Below, piece by piece: positions 22,772 through 30,467 of a stretch of DNA of 31,927 bases (positions within the stretch are counted from its first letter, which is position 1; each line of letters begins with the position of its first letter). This DNA comes from a virus. Made by a program: the position numbers and the translations under genes. The stretch is taken from IMG/VR virus record IMGVR_UViG_3300048837_000063, positions 1 through 31,927 of that record; one strand, given 5' to 3'. The notes beneath the pieces were generated by a model. It did not search any database and was not told where the DNA came from. It saw nothing but the letters and a program-made list of their open reading frames with translations.

Positions 22772-23317
22772 TTAGTTGGGGTTCACCTCGAGAGCGCCAT
22801 CGGTATTGTCCAGAAGGGTCAGCAGAGTGATTTCCGCATACCCGTTGGCCGTGATCACAACCGCCGTATCGTCGACGATGTTGGCCGCGTCCACGAGGAG
22901 GTTGAGGTTCACCTCGAGAGCGCCATCGGTATTGTCCAGGTTGAGCCCGGTGTTGTTGATGACGGTCTTCGTGGGCGAGACCTCGGCCGTCGCGGCGCCG
23001 AGAGCAGTGCTGGCGATCAGGTCCACGTCACCACCCGTGATGGTCGCATCGCTGGCGGGGGTGGAGCCGAGGCCGAAGTCACCATCCCACGTGTCCGTGA
23101 GATTGGCGCTGCCGGGACCAGTGAAGTTCACCACGACAGCAGCCGCGAGGATCTTCAGATAGGCTTCCGGCAAACCACCGATGACGACCGAACCGAAGCC
23201 GATGGCAGCGCCGGTCGCAGTGACGGTGATCTGATGCTTGATCGGCAGACGCAACTTGGTCACAGCTTCCTGCGACTGGTTGCCTCGTGCCAGAGAGCGG
23301 GGCAGTCCTTTGCTCAT
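22772..23317 (-). CDS. Head decoration-like protein with a duplicated C-terminal segment
   Basis: 181 residues. GFGSVVIGGLPEAYLKILAA, GDFGLGSTPASDATITGG and STALGAATAEVSPTKTVINN are landmarks of a protein family commonly encoded right after the phage capsid gene, presumably capsid decoration or stabilisation. Residues 127-137 (LDNTDGALEVN) are repeated exactly at 169-179, and the protein ends two residues later. Family members I recall end in a different sequence, so the second copy probably replaced or capped the native C-terminus. The ATG has GGAGGACG upstream. It lies 45 bp after the capsid gene. Confidence 0.75.
   Translation of the reverse strand: MSKGLPRSLARGNQSQEAVTKLRLPIKHQITVTATGAAIGFGSVVIGGLPEAYLKILAAAVVVNFTGPGSANLTDTWDGDFGLGSTPASDATITGGDVDLIASTALGAATAEVSPTKTVINNTGLNLDNTDGALEVNLNLLVDAANIVDDTAVVITANGYAEITLLTLLDNTDGALEVNPN
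22780..22939. repeat. 34-bp exact direct repeat, in frame, 126 bp apart
   Basis: Positions 22780-22813 and 22906-22939 are identical over 34 bp and diverge immediately at both borders. The offset is 42 codons, so both copies read LDNTDGALEVN in the decoration-like gene. Exact nucleotide identity, including synonymous positions, points to a recent duplication or conversion event. Confidence 0.9.
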
Positions 23318-23362
23318 GTCTTCGTCCTCCAGAAGTTGGAGGGAGGGCCGAAGCCCTCCCGA

Positions 23363-24427
23363 TTACGCTTCGCGGGTGACGAGGCGAGCGAACTTGATCT
23401 GCTTCCGCTCGGTGTAGACCCGGTTCCACGACGCGGCCTCGTCGAGGTCGTCGTTGGCCGTGCCGGTGTTCGCCGGGCCACCATCGTCGGCGGTGCCGAT
23501 CCAGGCGTGACCGGTCGGGTGGATGCACCACATGACGCGCGAGTAGAGCACGTCCTGACCGCCGCCGTTGCCGCCACCAGCCTTGCGATCCATCTCGGTC
23601 GGGACCGGGGGAGTGCCCACGCCGAACTGGGTCGCACCCGAACCGAACAGCCACGTATCGTAGATGGAGCCGGTGCGCGGCAGACCGTCGTCGACGATGA
23701 CCTCACGGCCCAGGAACGTCGGAATCGAGATGGCCTGACCGTTGATGCTGTCCTGAATGAAGTCGATCAGGTTGTTCTTCAGCATCCGGTTGTAGACCAC
23801 CGAGTGGACCGCTACCGCGACGAGGTCTTCCTGCGAGTCGCCCATCGTCTGGGCCGCATCGAGGAAGGCTTCCGCCGAGAAGTTGGTCACACCGTCGACG
23901 AAGCCGCCGCCCGAGATGTTGTTGATGTAATCGCCCGAGTCGTTCGCGGCGTTGTCCGCGATGACACCGTTCCAGGTGGCGATGAAGGCGGCTTGCAGAC
24001 GCCGGGTCCAGTAGGCCGCGACGCGGTCCGCGATGGCGTTCATGGGATCGACGCCGGCGAGGATCGCAGCGAGGTCGGTGCTCGACCAGGAGTTGTTCCG
24101 GTTCAGACGAACAGCGATTTCCTTCTTGCTGCCGATCTTCAGCGGATTGGGCGGACGCGCCACACCGGCCGGGAGCGAAGCGTCGGCATCGGCGAACGGC
24201 ACCGAAGTGTCGGTCGAGATGCGATCGGCATCGTTGTCCAGGTCGTTGAACGACGGCACGTTGAAGGTGATGCCGCCGCCGCCGAGTTTCTCGTCGAGGG
24301 TGGCCGAGCGAGCCAGGAGGCCGGACTGGACCAGACGCGACTTCTGCTCGGTGAGGGTCTGCGTGTAGGGAGTGAAGATTTCGGGGACGATGACGTCGCT
24401 CACCCGAACTGCCGGACCTGCGGCCAT
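23363..24427 (-). CDS. Major capsid protein
   Basis: 354 residues from the ATG at 24427, with AAAGGAAC about 6 nt upstream; twelve further in-frame codons upstream are not needed. The N-terminus AAGPAVRVSDVIVPEIFTPY is characteristic of the Mcp13-like capsid family. The middle has KIGSKKEIAVRLNRNNSWSS, then LAGVDPMNAIADRVAAYWTR, and the C-terminus has MWCIHPTGHAWIGTADDG and RKQIKFARLVTREA. It is the HK97-fold shell protein by family. It is preceded by a promoter and a long hairpin-containing leader, consistent with high expression. Confidence 0.88.
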   Translation of the reverse strand: MAAGPAVRVSDVIVPEIFTPYTQTLTEQKSRLVQSGLLARSATLDEKLGGGGITFNVPSFNDLDNDADRISTDTSVPFADADASLPAGVARPPNPLKIGSKKEIAVRLNRNNSWSSTDLAAILAGVDPMNAIADRVAAYWTRRLQAAFIATWNGVIADNAANDSGDYINNISGGGFVDGVTNFSAEAFLDAAQTMGDSQEDLVAVAVHSVVYNRMLKNNLIDFIQDSINGQAISIPTFLGREVIVDDGLPRTGSIYDTWLFGSGATQFGVGTPPVPTEMDRKAGGGNGGGQDVLYSRVMWCIHPTGHAWIGTADDGGPANTGTANDDLDEAASWNRVYTERKQIKFARLVTREA

Positions 24428-24556
24428 TGTGTGTTCCTTTCGAGTTGGGGATCGCGAACCCACGTTCGCCGGTTCTGGTGATGACCCATGCCATCAGAAA
24501 ACAGGGTCAACATAGCTGGAGCTTGCGGGAATGGCAACAGTGTTTTTGTTGCGAAA

Positions 24557-24719
24557 TGCCCCGGCGACAGGGAGGAGGAAGTCGCCGGGGCACCTACCAC
24601 TCTCCTCGCCAGCCGGACAGCCGGGTCCACGTGAGAGTATACCCAGTGTCCGCTGGGCTCGGTAGAAGTGTCCCCCGGGAGCGCGGTGTGCTCAACCGGG
24701 GGACTGGCAGTTTCCTGCC
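24557..24719 (-). other. Hairpin cluster in the capsid gene leader
   Basis: The 368-bp gap 24428-24795 has no supported gene. It contains a 12-bp perfect stem (24557-24568 with 24581-24592, 12-nt loop), a 9-bp stem GTCCCCCGG/CCGGGGGAC (24670-24678 with 24696-24704) and a small GGCAG/CTGCC hairpin (24706-24719). None is followed by a strong U tract leftward. They would form in an RNA started at the 24764 promoter and could affect stability, processing or partial termination. Confidence 0.6.
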
Positions 24720-24763
24720 GGGCACAGCGGCGGTCGGCTACCACACCCCGCCCCTGCCCTGCC

Positions 24764-24792
24764 TATATACGCCCCGACAGCGCGGGGCGCAA
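24764..24792 (-). promoter_or_regulatory. Sigma70-like promoter for the capsid gene
   Basis: On the minus strand TTGCGC (24787-24792) and TATATA (24764-24769) are separated by exactly 17 bp. The -35 box starts a few bases after the stop codon of the scaffold-like gene. Transcription would begin near 24757 and give a leader of about 330 nt before the capsid start. Confidence 0.55.
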
Positions 24793-24795
24793 GGC

Positions 24796-25632
24796 TCATT
24801 TGCTCGGCTGGGTCGGCCGAGTTGCACCGACACGCGAGTTCGCAGCTTTCGCCGCAAGCTCGGCTTTCGCCATGCCGTGCTCTTTCACGTAGGCACCCTG
24901 CTTCGTGAGGTTCCAGCCCTTCGGCGACCACGGGTTGTCATCGATGTTGTCGAACCCGCCGCCACCGCCAGCACCACCACCCTGCGAAGCAGGCCACCAG
25001 TGAGGACGGAGCTTCTGCATCTCCTTCATGAAGCCCTTGAGATCGCTGCCGGGCGTCACACCCTTGGCGTCGGCCTTCACGATGAATTCGCCGGAAGTCG
25101 GATCGCGTTCGAGGTAGGAAGCAGCCACCATTTCCACATCGGGGATGGCAGTCGCCAGAACCTTCATCTCGGTAGCAACAGCCCGGACGACATCGTTCAT
25201 GTCCCGGCGCTGGATGGCCGCGCGCAGAGCGTCACGCTCCGAAACAGCGGTATCGCGTTCGCCGGCGATGTCCTTGAGCTGACGTTCGAGCGGGGCGGTC
25301 TTCTGCCCAAGGCGAGCCTCCACCAGCTTGTTGATCGCGGCGTCGTCGAGCTTGCCGCCAGCGGCAGCCTCGAGTTCAGCGATGCGATCGAGCTTGGTCT
25401 GCAGAGCATTCGGGTCGTCGCCGAAGGCTTTCCACGGTTTGAACGCATCACGCGTCTTGCCGTGATCTTCGCGCTCTTTGCGGAGCGCTTCCTGGACGTT
25501 GAAAACGTCCTGCTGCGTCTTCATCCCGTTGATACGGGTGAGAACAGCTTTCCCGTCCTTCTCTTCGTAGAGCGGACGGAAGGCCTCAGGCACTGCGTCC
25601 ATTTTGTCGTAGGAAAGTTCAAGCGGATCCAT
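24796..25632 (-). CDS. Scaffold-like capsid assembly protein
   Basis: 278 residues between portal and major capsid genes, the standard place for a scaffold. Charged helical and coiled-coil sequence dominates (ALQTKLDRIAELEAAAGG, then ERQLKDIAGERDTAVSERDA). A Gly-rich linker follows (GGGAGGGGGFDN), then NPWSPKGWNLTKQGAYVKEH, an ending I know from phage scaffold-type proteins. There is no visible protease domain. The ATG has AGGAGAC upstream. A promoter begins directly after the stop codon. Confidence 0.78.
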   Translation of the reverse strand: MDPLELSYDKMDAVPEAFRPLYEEKDGKAVLTRINGMKTQQDVFNVQEALRKEREDHGKTRDAFKPWKAFGDDPNALQTKLDRIAELEAAAGGKLDDAAINKLVEARLGQKTAPLERQLKDIAGERDTAVSERDALRAAIQRRDMNDVVRAVATEMKVLATAIPDVEMVAASYLERDPTSGEFIVKADAKGVTPGSDLKGFMKEMQKLRPHWWPASQGGGAGGGGGFDNIDDNPWSPKGWNLTKQGAYVKEHGMAKAELAAKAANSRVGATRPTQPSK

Positions 25633-25689
25633 ATCCGTCTCCTATCTGCACCGAGATCACCTCGGTTTTGTTATGTCCACAGCGCGGAC

Positions 25690-27228
25690 TTACTTGGGCG
25701 TTCTCCCAGAGGGATTGGTCGTCTGTCCCTTGGGTTTCCCACCGCCCGTGTCTCCCCCATTGGGATTGTTCGGGTCGTTGGGCTGGACGGGGGCTTGACT
25801 TCCCGTCGCAGGCTTCGAAAAGACGAAGTTCTCGTCCTTCTGTTCTTTCTCGGCTTCCTTGAGCTCTTCATCGAAGGTCTTGGTCGTGAGCCGCCGCTTG
25901 CGGGACAGGTCGTGCATCGATTTCGCACTGATCGGCCAGCCAAGGTTGCGAGCCGTTGCGATTTCGACCATCGTCTGGCCGGTGAGCGGCATTTCGCCGA
26001 ATTCTTTGTTCGGAAGGACCTTCACGTCGTCCGGGTTCTCGCCCATCCATTTCGCACAGGTCTTCAGGACCTGTTCGAGACCGGCAGCGCCCGTATCGGC
26101 GATCTGGTTCATGTCCGCAGTTCGTGCAGCGACCCGAATGCGAAGGCTGTCTCCGCTTTCACGCTGTCTGGACGTGCTGTCCAGCGTTTGAGCGCCCATT
26201 GATCCGGCTCGAGATTCGAGCCGTTCCAGTGCCTGACGCTGTTCGCTCAGGCCGCTGCCATTTACGCCGACGTATTTCGCATCACCGCCTTGAGGCACAT
26301 CAATTCGAGCACCGACGCCAGTTCGCACCGCATCAGTTTCATCGAAGCCGCCGCCAATGGTGACGAAAGTATCTTGACCCTGCATGAACAGGTTCTGGCG
26401 ATAGTCTGCCTCACCGCGATAGATCGTCATGCAGGCATTGCCGAGATCGAGCAGGGGAGGATCGTCCACTTCCGGCGTGATATCGCAGGAATTGATGAAG
26501 ACGAAAGGAATTTCCTGAAGTTCGCGGCCACGCCACGTCGGAATCTTGAGACCACCCTCGCTGTATTCGCTCTCTGCGAACACACCTTGGCGGTATTGTC
26601 CGGAAGGGACGTTCTCGTCGGTCTTGCCCAGAACAAGGACGCGATACTTCGTGTCGAGGCTCCAGTTGAAGCCATCGCTGCGCTTCTGCTCGCTCTCGTT
26701 GATCACAACGAGGTTCAGCTTCTGCGGAACAAGCTGCTCGACCCGACCATCGTCCCAGTTGATCAGTCGTTCGGTGTTGTAGGTCGCCAGATACGGCAAG
26801 TCCTCACCGAGGGCTGGGTTTGTCGGCATATCGGCCATCAGACCGATGCGACCAGTCAGCAACTGCTCGGTGTTGATGCGACGCAGGATCACTTGCAGAG
26901 GCTCGCCCATGCGAGAGGTGATCTTCTCCATTGCTTTGGGCAGCTTGATCTCGGCTGGCTGCGAGTGCATCATGCCGATTGCCATCTGAACCGCTTCCCG
27001 GACGAAATTCGGGAAACGAGCACGAAGTTTGTAGGCCTCGTAAGCCTTGAAACCGATCGAGGTCGTGCTGGTGATCGCACCATCAGCCACTTGCGAACTC
27101 GTGAAGGGCAGATAGGTCGTGTTTTTCGACTTGACCTGCCTCTCACCCTTATACGCATCGCGCATGAGGGTCCAGTCCGGTGAAACCAGAGCGTAGGACG
27201 GGTGCTGGGACGAAAGATTGGTGTTCAT
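25690..27228 (-). CDS. Portal protein (DUF4055 type)
   Basis: 512 residues from the ATG at 27228; a TTG three codons upstream is possible. HPSYALVSPDWTLMRDAYKG, GERQVKSKNTTYLPF and MIGMM-like helix region match the DUF4055 group of portal proteins. The middle has IPFVFINSCDITPEVDDPPL and LGNACMTIYRGEADYRQNLF. The C-terminus is a Pro/Asn/Gly-rich tail (NDPNNPNGGDTGGGKPKG). The portal is the dodecameric packaging channel at one capsid vertex. It follows terL by 46 bp. Confidence 0.85.
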   Translation of the reverse strand: MNTNLSSQHPSYALVSPDWTLMRDAYKGERQVKSKNTTYLPFTSSQVADGAITSTTSIGFKAYEAYKLRARFPNFVREAVQMAIGMMHSQPAEIKLPKAMEKITSRMGEPLQVILRRINTEQLLTGRIGLMADMPTNPALGEDLPYLATYNTERLINWDDGRVEQLVPQKLNLVVINESEQKRSDGFNWSLDTKYRVLVLGKTDENVPSGQYRQGVFAESEYSEGGLKIPTWRGRELQEIPFVFINSCDITPEVDDPPLLDLGNACMTIYRGEADYRQNLFMQGQDTFVTIGGGFDETDAVRTGVGARIDVPQGGDAKYVGVNGSGLSEQRQALERLESRAGSMGAQTLDSTSRQRESGDSLRIRVAARTADMNQIADTGAAGLEQVLKTCAKWMGENPDDVKVLPNKEFGEMPLTGQTMVEIATARNLGWPISAKSMHDLSRKRRLTTKTFDEELKEAEKEQKDENFVFSKPATGSQAPVQPNDPNNPNGGDTGGGKPKGQTTNPSGRTPK

Positions 27229-27274
27229 GGCGGTCAAGCTACTCTAGCGCCTGCCTCTTGGCAAGCGGTTTGTT

Positions 27275-28783
27275 TCAATAATGTCCTGTCGTCACACCAG
27301 AAGAACCCGGCGAACCCACCCAGCGAACCAGATATCGGGTTTCGTCAGCGATGTGGTCCTCGGCATCCGTGTTGATATCGTCCATGTCCTTCTCATCACG
27401 AGGAAGGACCGGAATTGTCTCAATGAATGCCTTGCAGGTATCGAAAACGAACAGTCCAGGCTTCTCACGAGGATAAAGTCGCTTCTCTCCATTCACTTCT
27501 TTGATGTTCGGCCATGCGTTTTTCATCTTCTGACGCATTTGGGTCCAACCTGTGGCCCGCGAACCGGGTCTCTTGTCAGCCGGGTTCCACATGATGCCTG
27601 GATATTTGAAGCCATCGTCCAATCGAATACGAACTTTCATATCCGTAGCGATGCAGTTACCGTTCTCAGCAGCGAAAATCTGACTGTCAGCGACACCAGC
27701 CTTCACTCGGCACCAGTTTTCACCCCGGCGACGCCAGCCCCACTCCAGTTCTCTCTTCACAATACCTTCCGAGATGTCGGAGGCGAGCAGGTCCAGTCCC
27801 TCATTGGGCTTCCCAGTGGAGCCATACCACTCACGAACGCGAAATACATCGCCGCGAACCGTCGATCGCCAGAGGTTCTGCCCAAGAGAGACGTCACTGC
27901 CATCCGAAATCGCCCACCAGCCGACGGAGAACGGCTTGGAAGCGCCCCAGTCGAAGCTCCGAACGATCTTCCACGACTCGGGGATCTCAAACGATGAGAG
28001 CAGATTGAACTTCGGGTTCCACACATCGTCAAACATGCCCCCGGAGACGATGTCCCACGAACCCTCGAGCCACGCTTTCTTCTCCGCCTCGTTCCGCGCA
28101 GCAGCAGCGATACGATCGATGTAGTCCGGATCGCTCTCGAGCAGAGCTTTGTTCTCGTTGATGTGGCTGTGAATGCTGAGACGAGGAGGTTCCTTGCGTC
28201 CCTCCTCGTCTACAAGGTCCCGACGCACGATCATGTTCATCGTGTTCGGCTTGTAGCGATGCTTCACCCAGTTGTGACCGGGGCCATACGGGTTCGTCGT
28301 GGCACGAACCATACGAGGCATTCCTTTTGTCGAAGATCGACAACAGGAAAACATTCGCTTGTAGCCTTCGTCGGTCGCCCAGTTGCAGAGTTCCTCCCAG
28401 CCGATCCACGGATATTCGTGGCCGTGATAGTTCCAGTAGTCGTCAGGCTTGGCGAATTGACGCAGCAGCAGGCTCTCTCCGCTCGGCCACGTCCACACAT
28501 GCTCCGAGTGGTTGAACTTCGCCTCCGGCCAAATCTGCGGGATCCATTTCTTCGTCTTGGTGATGACGTCCGTAAGCTGCTTGTAGGTCTGCCGAAACAG
28601 AATGCCTTTCCAGGCAGCGCCGAAACCCTTTCCAACGTGCATACAGAACGACATGAGCAGACTGTCCGTCTTCCCGCCACCTCGCGTCCCTTGAAACAAC
28701 ACTTCGAAGATAGGCGTCGCACTCAGGAACGCTTCCTGACTGCCTGCCATCGGTTTCCAGATTACGTTATCGGGATATTTCAT
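27275..28783 (-). CDS. terL: Terminase large subunit
   Basis: 502 residues. The ATPase has Walker A GTRGGGKT (32-39) and a Walker B-like YPWIGWEE (124-131), followed by a motif III-like ATTNP (161-165). The nuclease has FDWG (Asp278), VADS (Asp366) and the late acidic cluster DAEDHIADETRY (about 473-484). It drives DNA into the prohead and cuts concatemers. The ATG has only a weak ribosome-binding site. The gene is separated from terS by more than 2 kb of small and unusual genes rather than lying next to it. Confidence 0.93.
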   Translation of the reverse strand: MKYPDNVIWKPMAGSQEAFLSATPIFEVLFQGTRGGGKTDSLLMSFCMHVGKGFGAAWKGILFRQTYKQLTDVITKTKKWIPQIWPEAKFNHSEHVWTWPSGESLLLRQFAKPDDYWNYHGHEYPWIGWEELCNWATDEGYKRMFSCCRSSTKGMPRMVRATTNPYGPGHNWVKHRYKPNTMNMIVRRDLVDEEGRKEPPRLSIHSHINENKALLESDPDYIDRIAAAARNEAEKKAWLEGSWDIVSGGMFDDVWNPKFNLLSSFEIPESWKIVRSFDWGASKPFSVGWWAISDGSDVSLGQNLWRSTVRGDVFRVREWYGSTGKPNEGLDLLASDISEGIVKRELEWGWRRRGENWCRVKAGVADSQIFAAENGNCIATDMKVRIRLDDGFKYPGIMWNPADKRPGSRATGWTQMRQKMKNAWPNIKEVNGEKRLYPREKPGLFVFDTCKAFIETIPVLPRDEKDMDDINTDAEDHIADETRYLVRWVGSPGSSGVTTGHY

Positions 28784-28851
28784 GCCGTCGAGGGTCCCAA
28801 ATAGCGCCTGCGCGTGGCAGAACTCACCAAAAGATCAAGGGGTGTCTTTGG

Positions 28852-29073
28852 TCACTGTAGCTGGGACTTGTCGCAAGTGCAACACTCAAATTCCGGCGAA
28901 CCTTCATGGATCGCCATGTAGTCCCAGTCCGGGCAGAGATGCACCTTTGTTCTCTTGCTCAGCAGCAACTCCTCGTGATCGAAGTTTTCTGACGAGTTCA
29001 CGGGAAGAGAGAGGGACCGCGCCATTTCTGATGGCTTGGTCCCTCTTCCCTTTCGAGATGTCGAAGTGCTCAT
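28852..29073 (-). CDS. Small Cys-containing protein, overlapping the broken DUF4031 gene
   Basis: 73 codons from the ATG at 29073, which overlaps the stop of the truncated DUF4031 frame (ATGA) and has AAGAAGGA 9 nt upstream. The C-terminal part LCPDWDYMAIHEGSPEFECC (then TC) resembles small phage proteins with a CPDWD...CTC ending and could bind a metal. The N-terminal part (MSTSTSRKGRGTKP...) is read in a different frame over DNA that encodes DUF4031 residues, so the native start may be further downstream at a non-ATG codon. Function unknown. Confidence 0.5.
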   Translation of the reverse strand: MSTSTSRKGRGTKPSEMARSLSLPVNSSENFDHEELLLSKRTKVHLCPDWDYMAIHEGSPEFECCTCDKSQLQ

Positions 29074-29180
29074 AGAGCGTGTCCTTCTTCTGTATCCATT
29101 TCCTCTCGGGTGTCAGCGACCATATGGCACATTATCATCCTACGGTATGGATGAACAGCTTGGTCCACGTAGACTGTCAT
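28904..29180 (-). pseudogene. DUF4031 gene disrupted by a small deletion and frameshift
   Basis: From the ATG at 29180 (AGGGGGGAT upstream) the translation starts MTVYVDQAVHPYRRMIM, the hallmark of DUF4031, but stops after 36 codons at 29070. The +1 frame then continues the family: RKWIQKKDTLYEHFDIS, GKRDQAIRNGAVPLSSRELV and RKLRSRG, down to a stop at 28904-28906. The expected linking segment of about ten residues (LHxxAxRIGV-like) is missing. The simplest reading is a deletion of roughly 30 nt, not a multiple of three, at about 29100-29107, where the junction reads GAGAGGAAATGG. The biological role of DUF4031 is unknown. Confidence 0.75.
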
Positions 29181-29330
29181 TGTCACGATCCCCCCTTGGT
29201 CTCTGGTTTCTTTTCTAATTTTGGATGTTGATATGCTAATAGCGATCTGAATGAGTTCCAGGTAGGTCCGCTCGAGGCCGGGCTGGGTGGCCGGGTCGGG
29301 TCGGCGCGCCCTTGGGGTGGGGTGGGGGTG

Positions 29331-29353
29331 GGCCTGCCGCAGCGCAGCAGGCC
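29331..29353. other. GC-rich hairpin between the broken DUF4031 gene and a small membrane protein gene
   Basis: GGCCTGC (29331-29337) pairs with GCAGGCC (29347-29353) around a 9-nt loop. It lies 22 bp beyond the stop of the 29376 gene, reading leftward, inside a very G-rich gap (29181-29375). There is no U tract, so termination is only possible, not shown. Otherwise I see nothing in that gap. Confidence 0.45.
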
Positions 29354-29375
29354 GAGCGCCGCAGCGCAGCACGGG

Positions 29376-29564
29376 TCAGGGCATGGCGTGGGTCAGGACC
29401 TCGCCGATGTGGGCCACAACGGGGACCAACATCTCATAGGCCAGCGCCACCGAGCCGATGGCAAGGGCCACCTGCAAGGCCACGAGGCCGAGGGCAGGGG
29501 CGGCACAGGAGCGGGCGTAGGAGCGGCGGGTGGTGTGGCGGGTGGGGTGGTAGCGGTAGGGCAT
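29376..29564 (-). CDS. Small membrane protein in a GC-rich cassette
   Basis: 62 residues. A basic N-terminus (MPYRYHPTRHTTRRSYARS) precedes a hydrophobic helix at about 24-48 (LGLVALQVALAIGSVALAYE) and a short mostly apolar end. The ATG has AGAGG about 9 nt upstream. It follows the 29641-30027 gene in the same direction, with a strong hairpin between them, and both have base composition far above the window average. Alternative longer readings in the same frame would be Pro/Thr-rich and look non-coding. Function unknown. Confidence 0.5.
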   Translation of the reverse strand: MPYRYHPTRHTTRRSYARSCAAPALGLVALQVALAIGSVALAYEMLVPVVAHIGEVLTHAMP

Positions 29565-29610
29565 GGCGTGGGCCTCTGTGGCACCCCTGAGGGGCGTGGG
29601 TGGTGGGGGT

Positions 29611-29633
29611 GGGCGGGGGTGGTGCCCCCGCCC
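29611..29633. other. Very stable GC-only hairpin after the 29641-30027 gene
   Basis: GGGCGGGGG (29611-29619) pairs with CCCCCGCCC (29625-29633) around a 5-nt loop, starting 8 bp after the stop codon. There is no following U tract. It may protect the 3' end of the upstream transcript or reduce readthrough to the 29376 gene. Confidence 0.6.
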
Positions 29634-29640
29634 GGTGGGC

Positions 29641-30027
29641 TTACTTGCTGACCGGCACGAGCCACGCCTGCTTGGCGTTGGCGAACCAGTTGGCGTGGGA
29701 GTGGGCCGCGCCGTTGGGCTTGGCTTCGGTGCCCCAGCCGGTGGACGGCTGCTTGTAGGTGGACCCCGCCGCGTTGGCCGCAAGGGCGGCGGCGAACTGG
29801 GCGGCGGTGAACCCGCCCTTGTGCTGCTCGGCCAGCTTCTTGGCGACCGTGTAGCAGTAGGCGCGGATGCTGTTGCCCGTCTGGGCCTTGACCGGCCACC
29901 CCTGCTTGGTCGCCGGGTCGTAGCTGCGCAGCAGGTAGGTAGGCGCGGCGGGGGCGGCGGCGAGGGCGGCGACCGGCGCGGTTTTCTTGGCGACGGTGGC
30001 GACGGGGGCGGTTTTGGTGGTAGCCAT
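29641..30027 (-). CDS. Small Ala-rich protein with a histone-H1-like N-terminal tail
   Basis: 128 residues from the ATG at 30027, with AGAAGGAAG upstream. The first 30 residues are Ala, Lys, Pro, Thr and Val only (TTKTAPVATVAKKTAPVAAL), like the basic tails of histone-like proteins. The rest is a compact globular domain (YLLRSYDPATKQGWPVKAQT, then AYCYTVAKKLAEQHKGGFTA) with many aromatic residues. The GC content is much higher than in the terminase genes. A good promoter lies about 50 bp upstream and stable hairpins follow, so it is an autonomous unit between terS and terL. I do not recognise the family; DNA binding is a guess from the tail. Confidence 0.75.
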   Translation of the reverse strand: MATTKTAPVATVAKKTAPVAALAAAPAAPTYLLRSYDPATKQGWPVKAQTGNSIRAYCYTVAKKLAEQHKGGFTAAQFAAALAANAAGSTYKQPSTGWGTEAKPNGAAHSHANWFANAKQAWLVPVSK

Positions 30028-30078
30028 TTGGAACTTCCTTCTTGGGTTGGTAGGCAGCACCGCGCTGCCTATGACCTA

Positions 30079-30107
30079 CATATACGCCCACCCCGCACCG
30101 ACTGCAA
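30079..30107 (-). promoter_or_regulatory. Sigma70-like promoter for the 29641-30027 gene
   Basis: On the minus strand TTGCAG (30102-30107) and TATATG (30079-30084) are separated by exactly 17 bp, five of six and four to five of six matches. The start codon lies 52 bp downstream of the -10 box. The arrangement resembles the 24764 promoter; both read GGGCGTATAT or GGGGCGTATAT around the -10 box. Confidence 0.6.
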
Positions 30108-30337
30108 GCCCTAATTGCGACCGGAAGATAAAAAGTTTGTTGCCTGTTTGCGAACGGCGGGGGCGAGCGCGACTAGCCGAAGAATGTGGCGAGAATAAGG
30201 CGGAAGAAGATTTTGAGGAGTGTTGCACGAACGACACGATTTCACGATTGTGGCAAGATTGTGGCAGGATCATGGCGGACGAAGAAGAAGATGAGGACCG
30301 ATCGAGGGAGGACCGCGTCTTCTTCTTCCTCTTCGAG

Positions 30338-30398
30338 TTAAGTCACTCGGTCGATTGGCGTCTTCTTCATCGTCGTCGGATTAAGTCACTCGGTCGAT
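30338..30398. repeat. 18-bp direct repeat in a non-coding stretch
   Basis: TTAAGTCACTCGGTCGAT occurs at 30338-30355 and 30381-30398, 43 bp apart. It lies in the 30108-30467 gap, which has no supported gene and is otherwise filled with purine-rich GAAGAAGATGAGGA-like strings on alternating strands. The repeat could be a regulator site or a scar of recombination. Confidence 0.75.
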
Positions 30399-30467
30399 GG
30401 ACGAATTTGAAGATGTCGGTCGAGGAAGAAGATCGGAAGATGATGAGGAGGGATGCCCAAAGAAAGA

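Noticed and set aside
24427-26202. Plus-strand open frame across the scaffold and portal genes
   Set aside because: Crosses the capsid leader and is antisense to well-supported genes; composition is low in structure-forming residues.
29393-30091. Minus-strand Arg/Pro-rich frame overlapping the 29641-30027 and 29376-29564 genes
   Set aside because: High GC leaves several frames open by chance; this one is almost only Arg, Pro, Gly, Gln and Ala, while the Ala-rich frame has a good start, promoter and balanced globular domain.
30108-30467. Plus-strand Glu/Asp/Arg-rich frame in the non-coding stretch
   Set aside because: Made of purine-rich low-complexity repeats with no ribosome-binding site or family resemblance.
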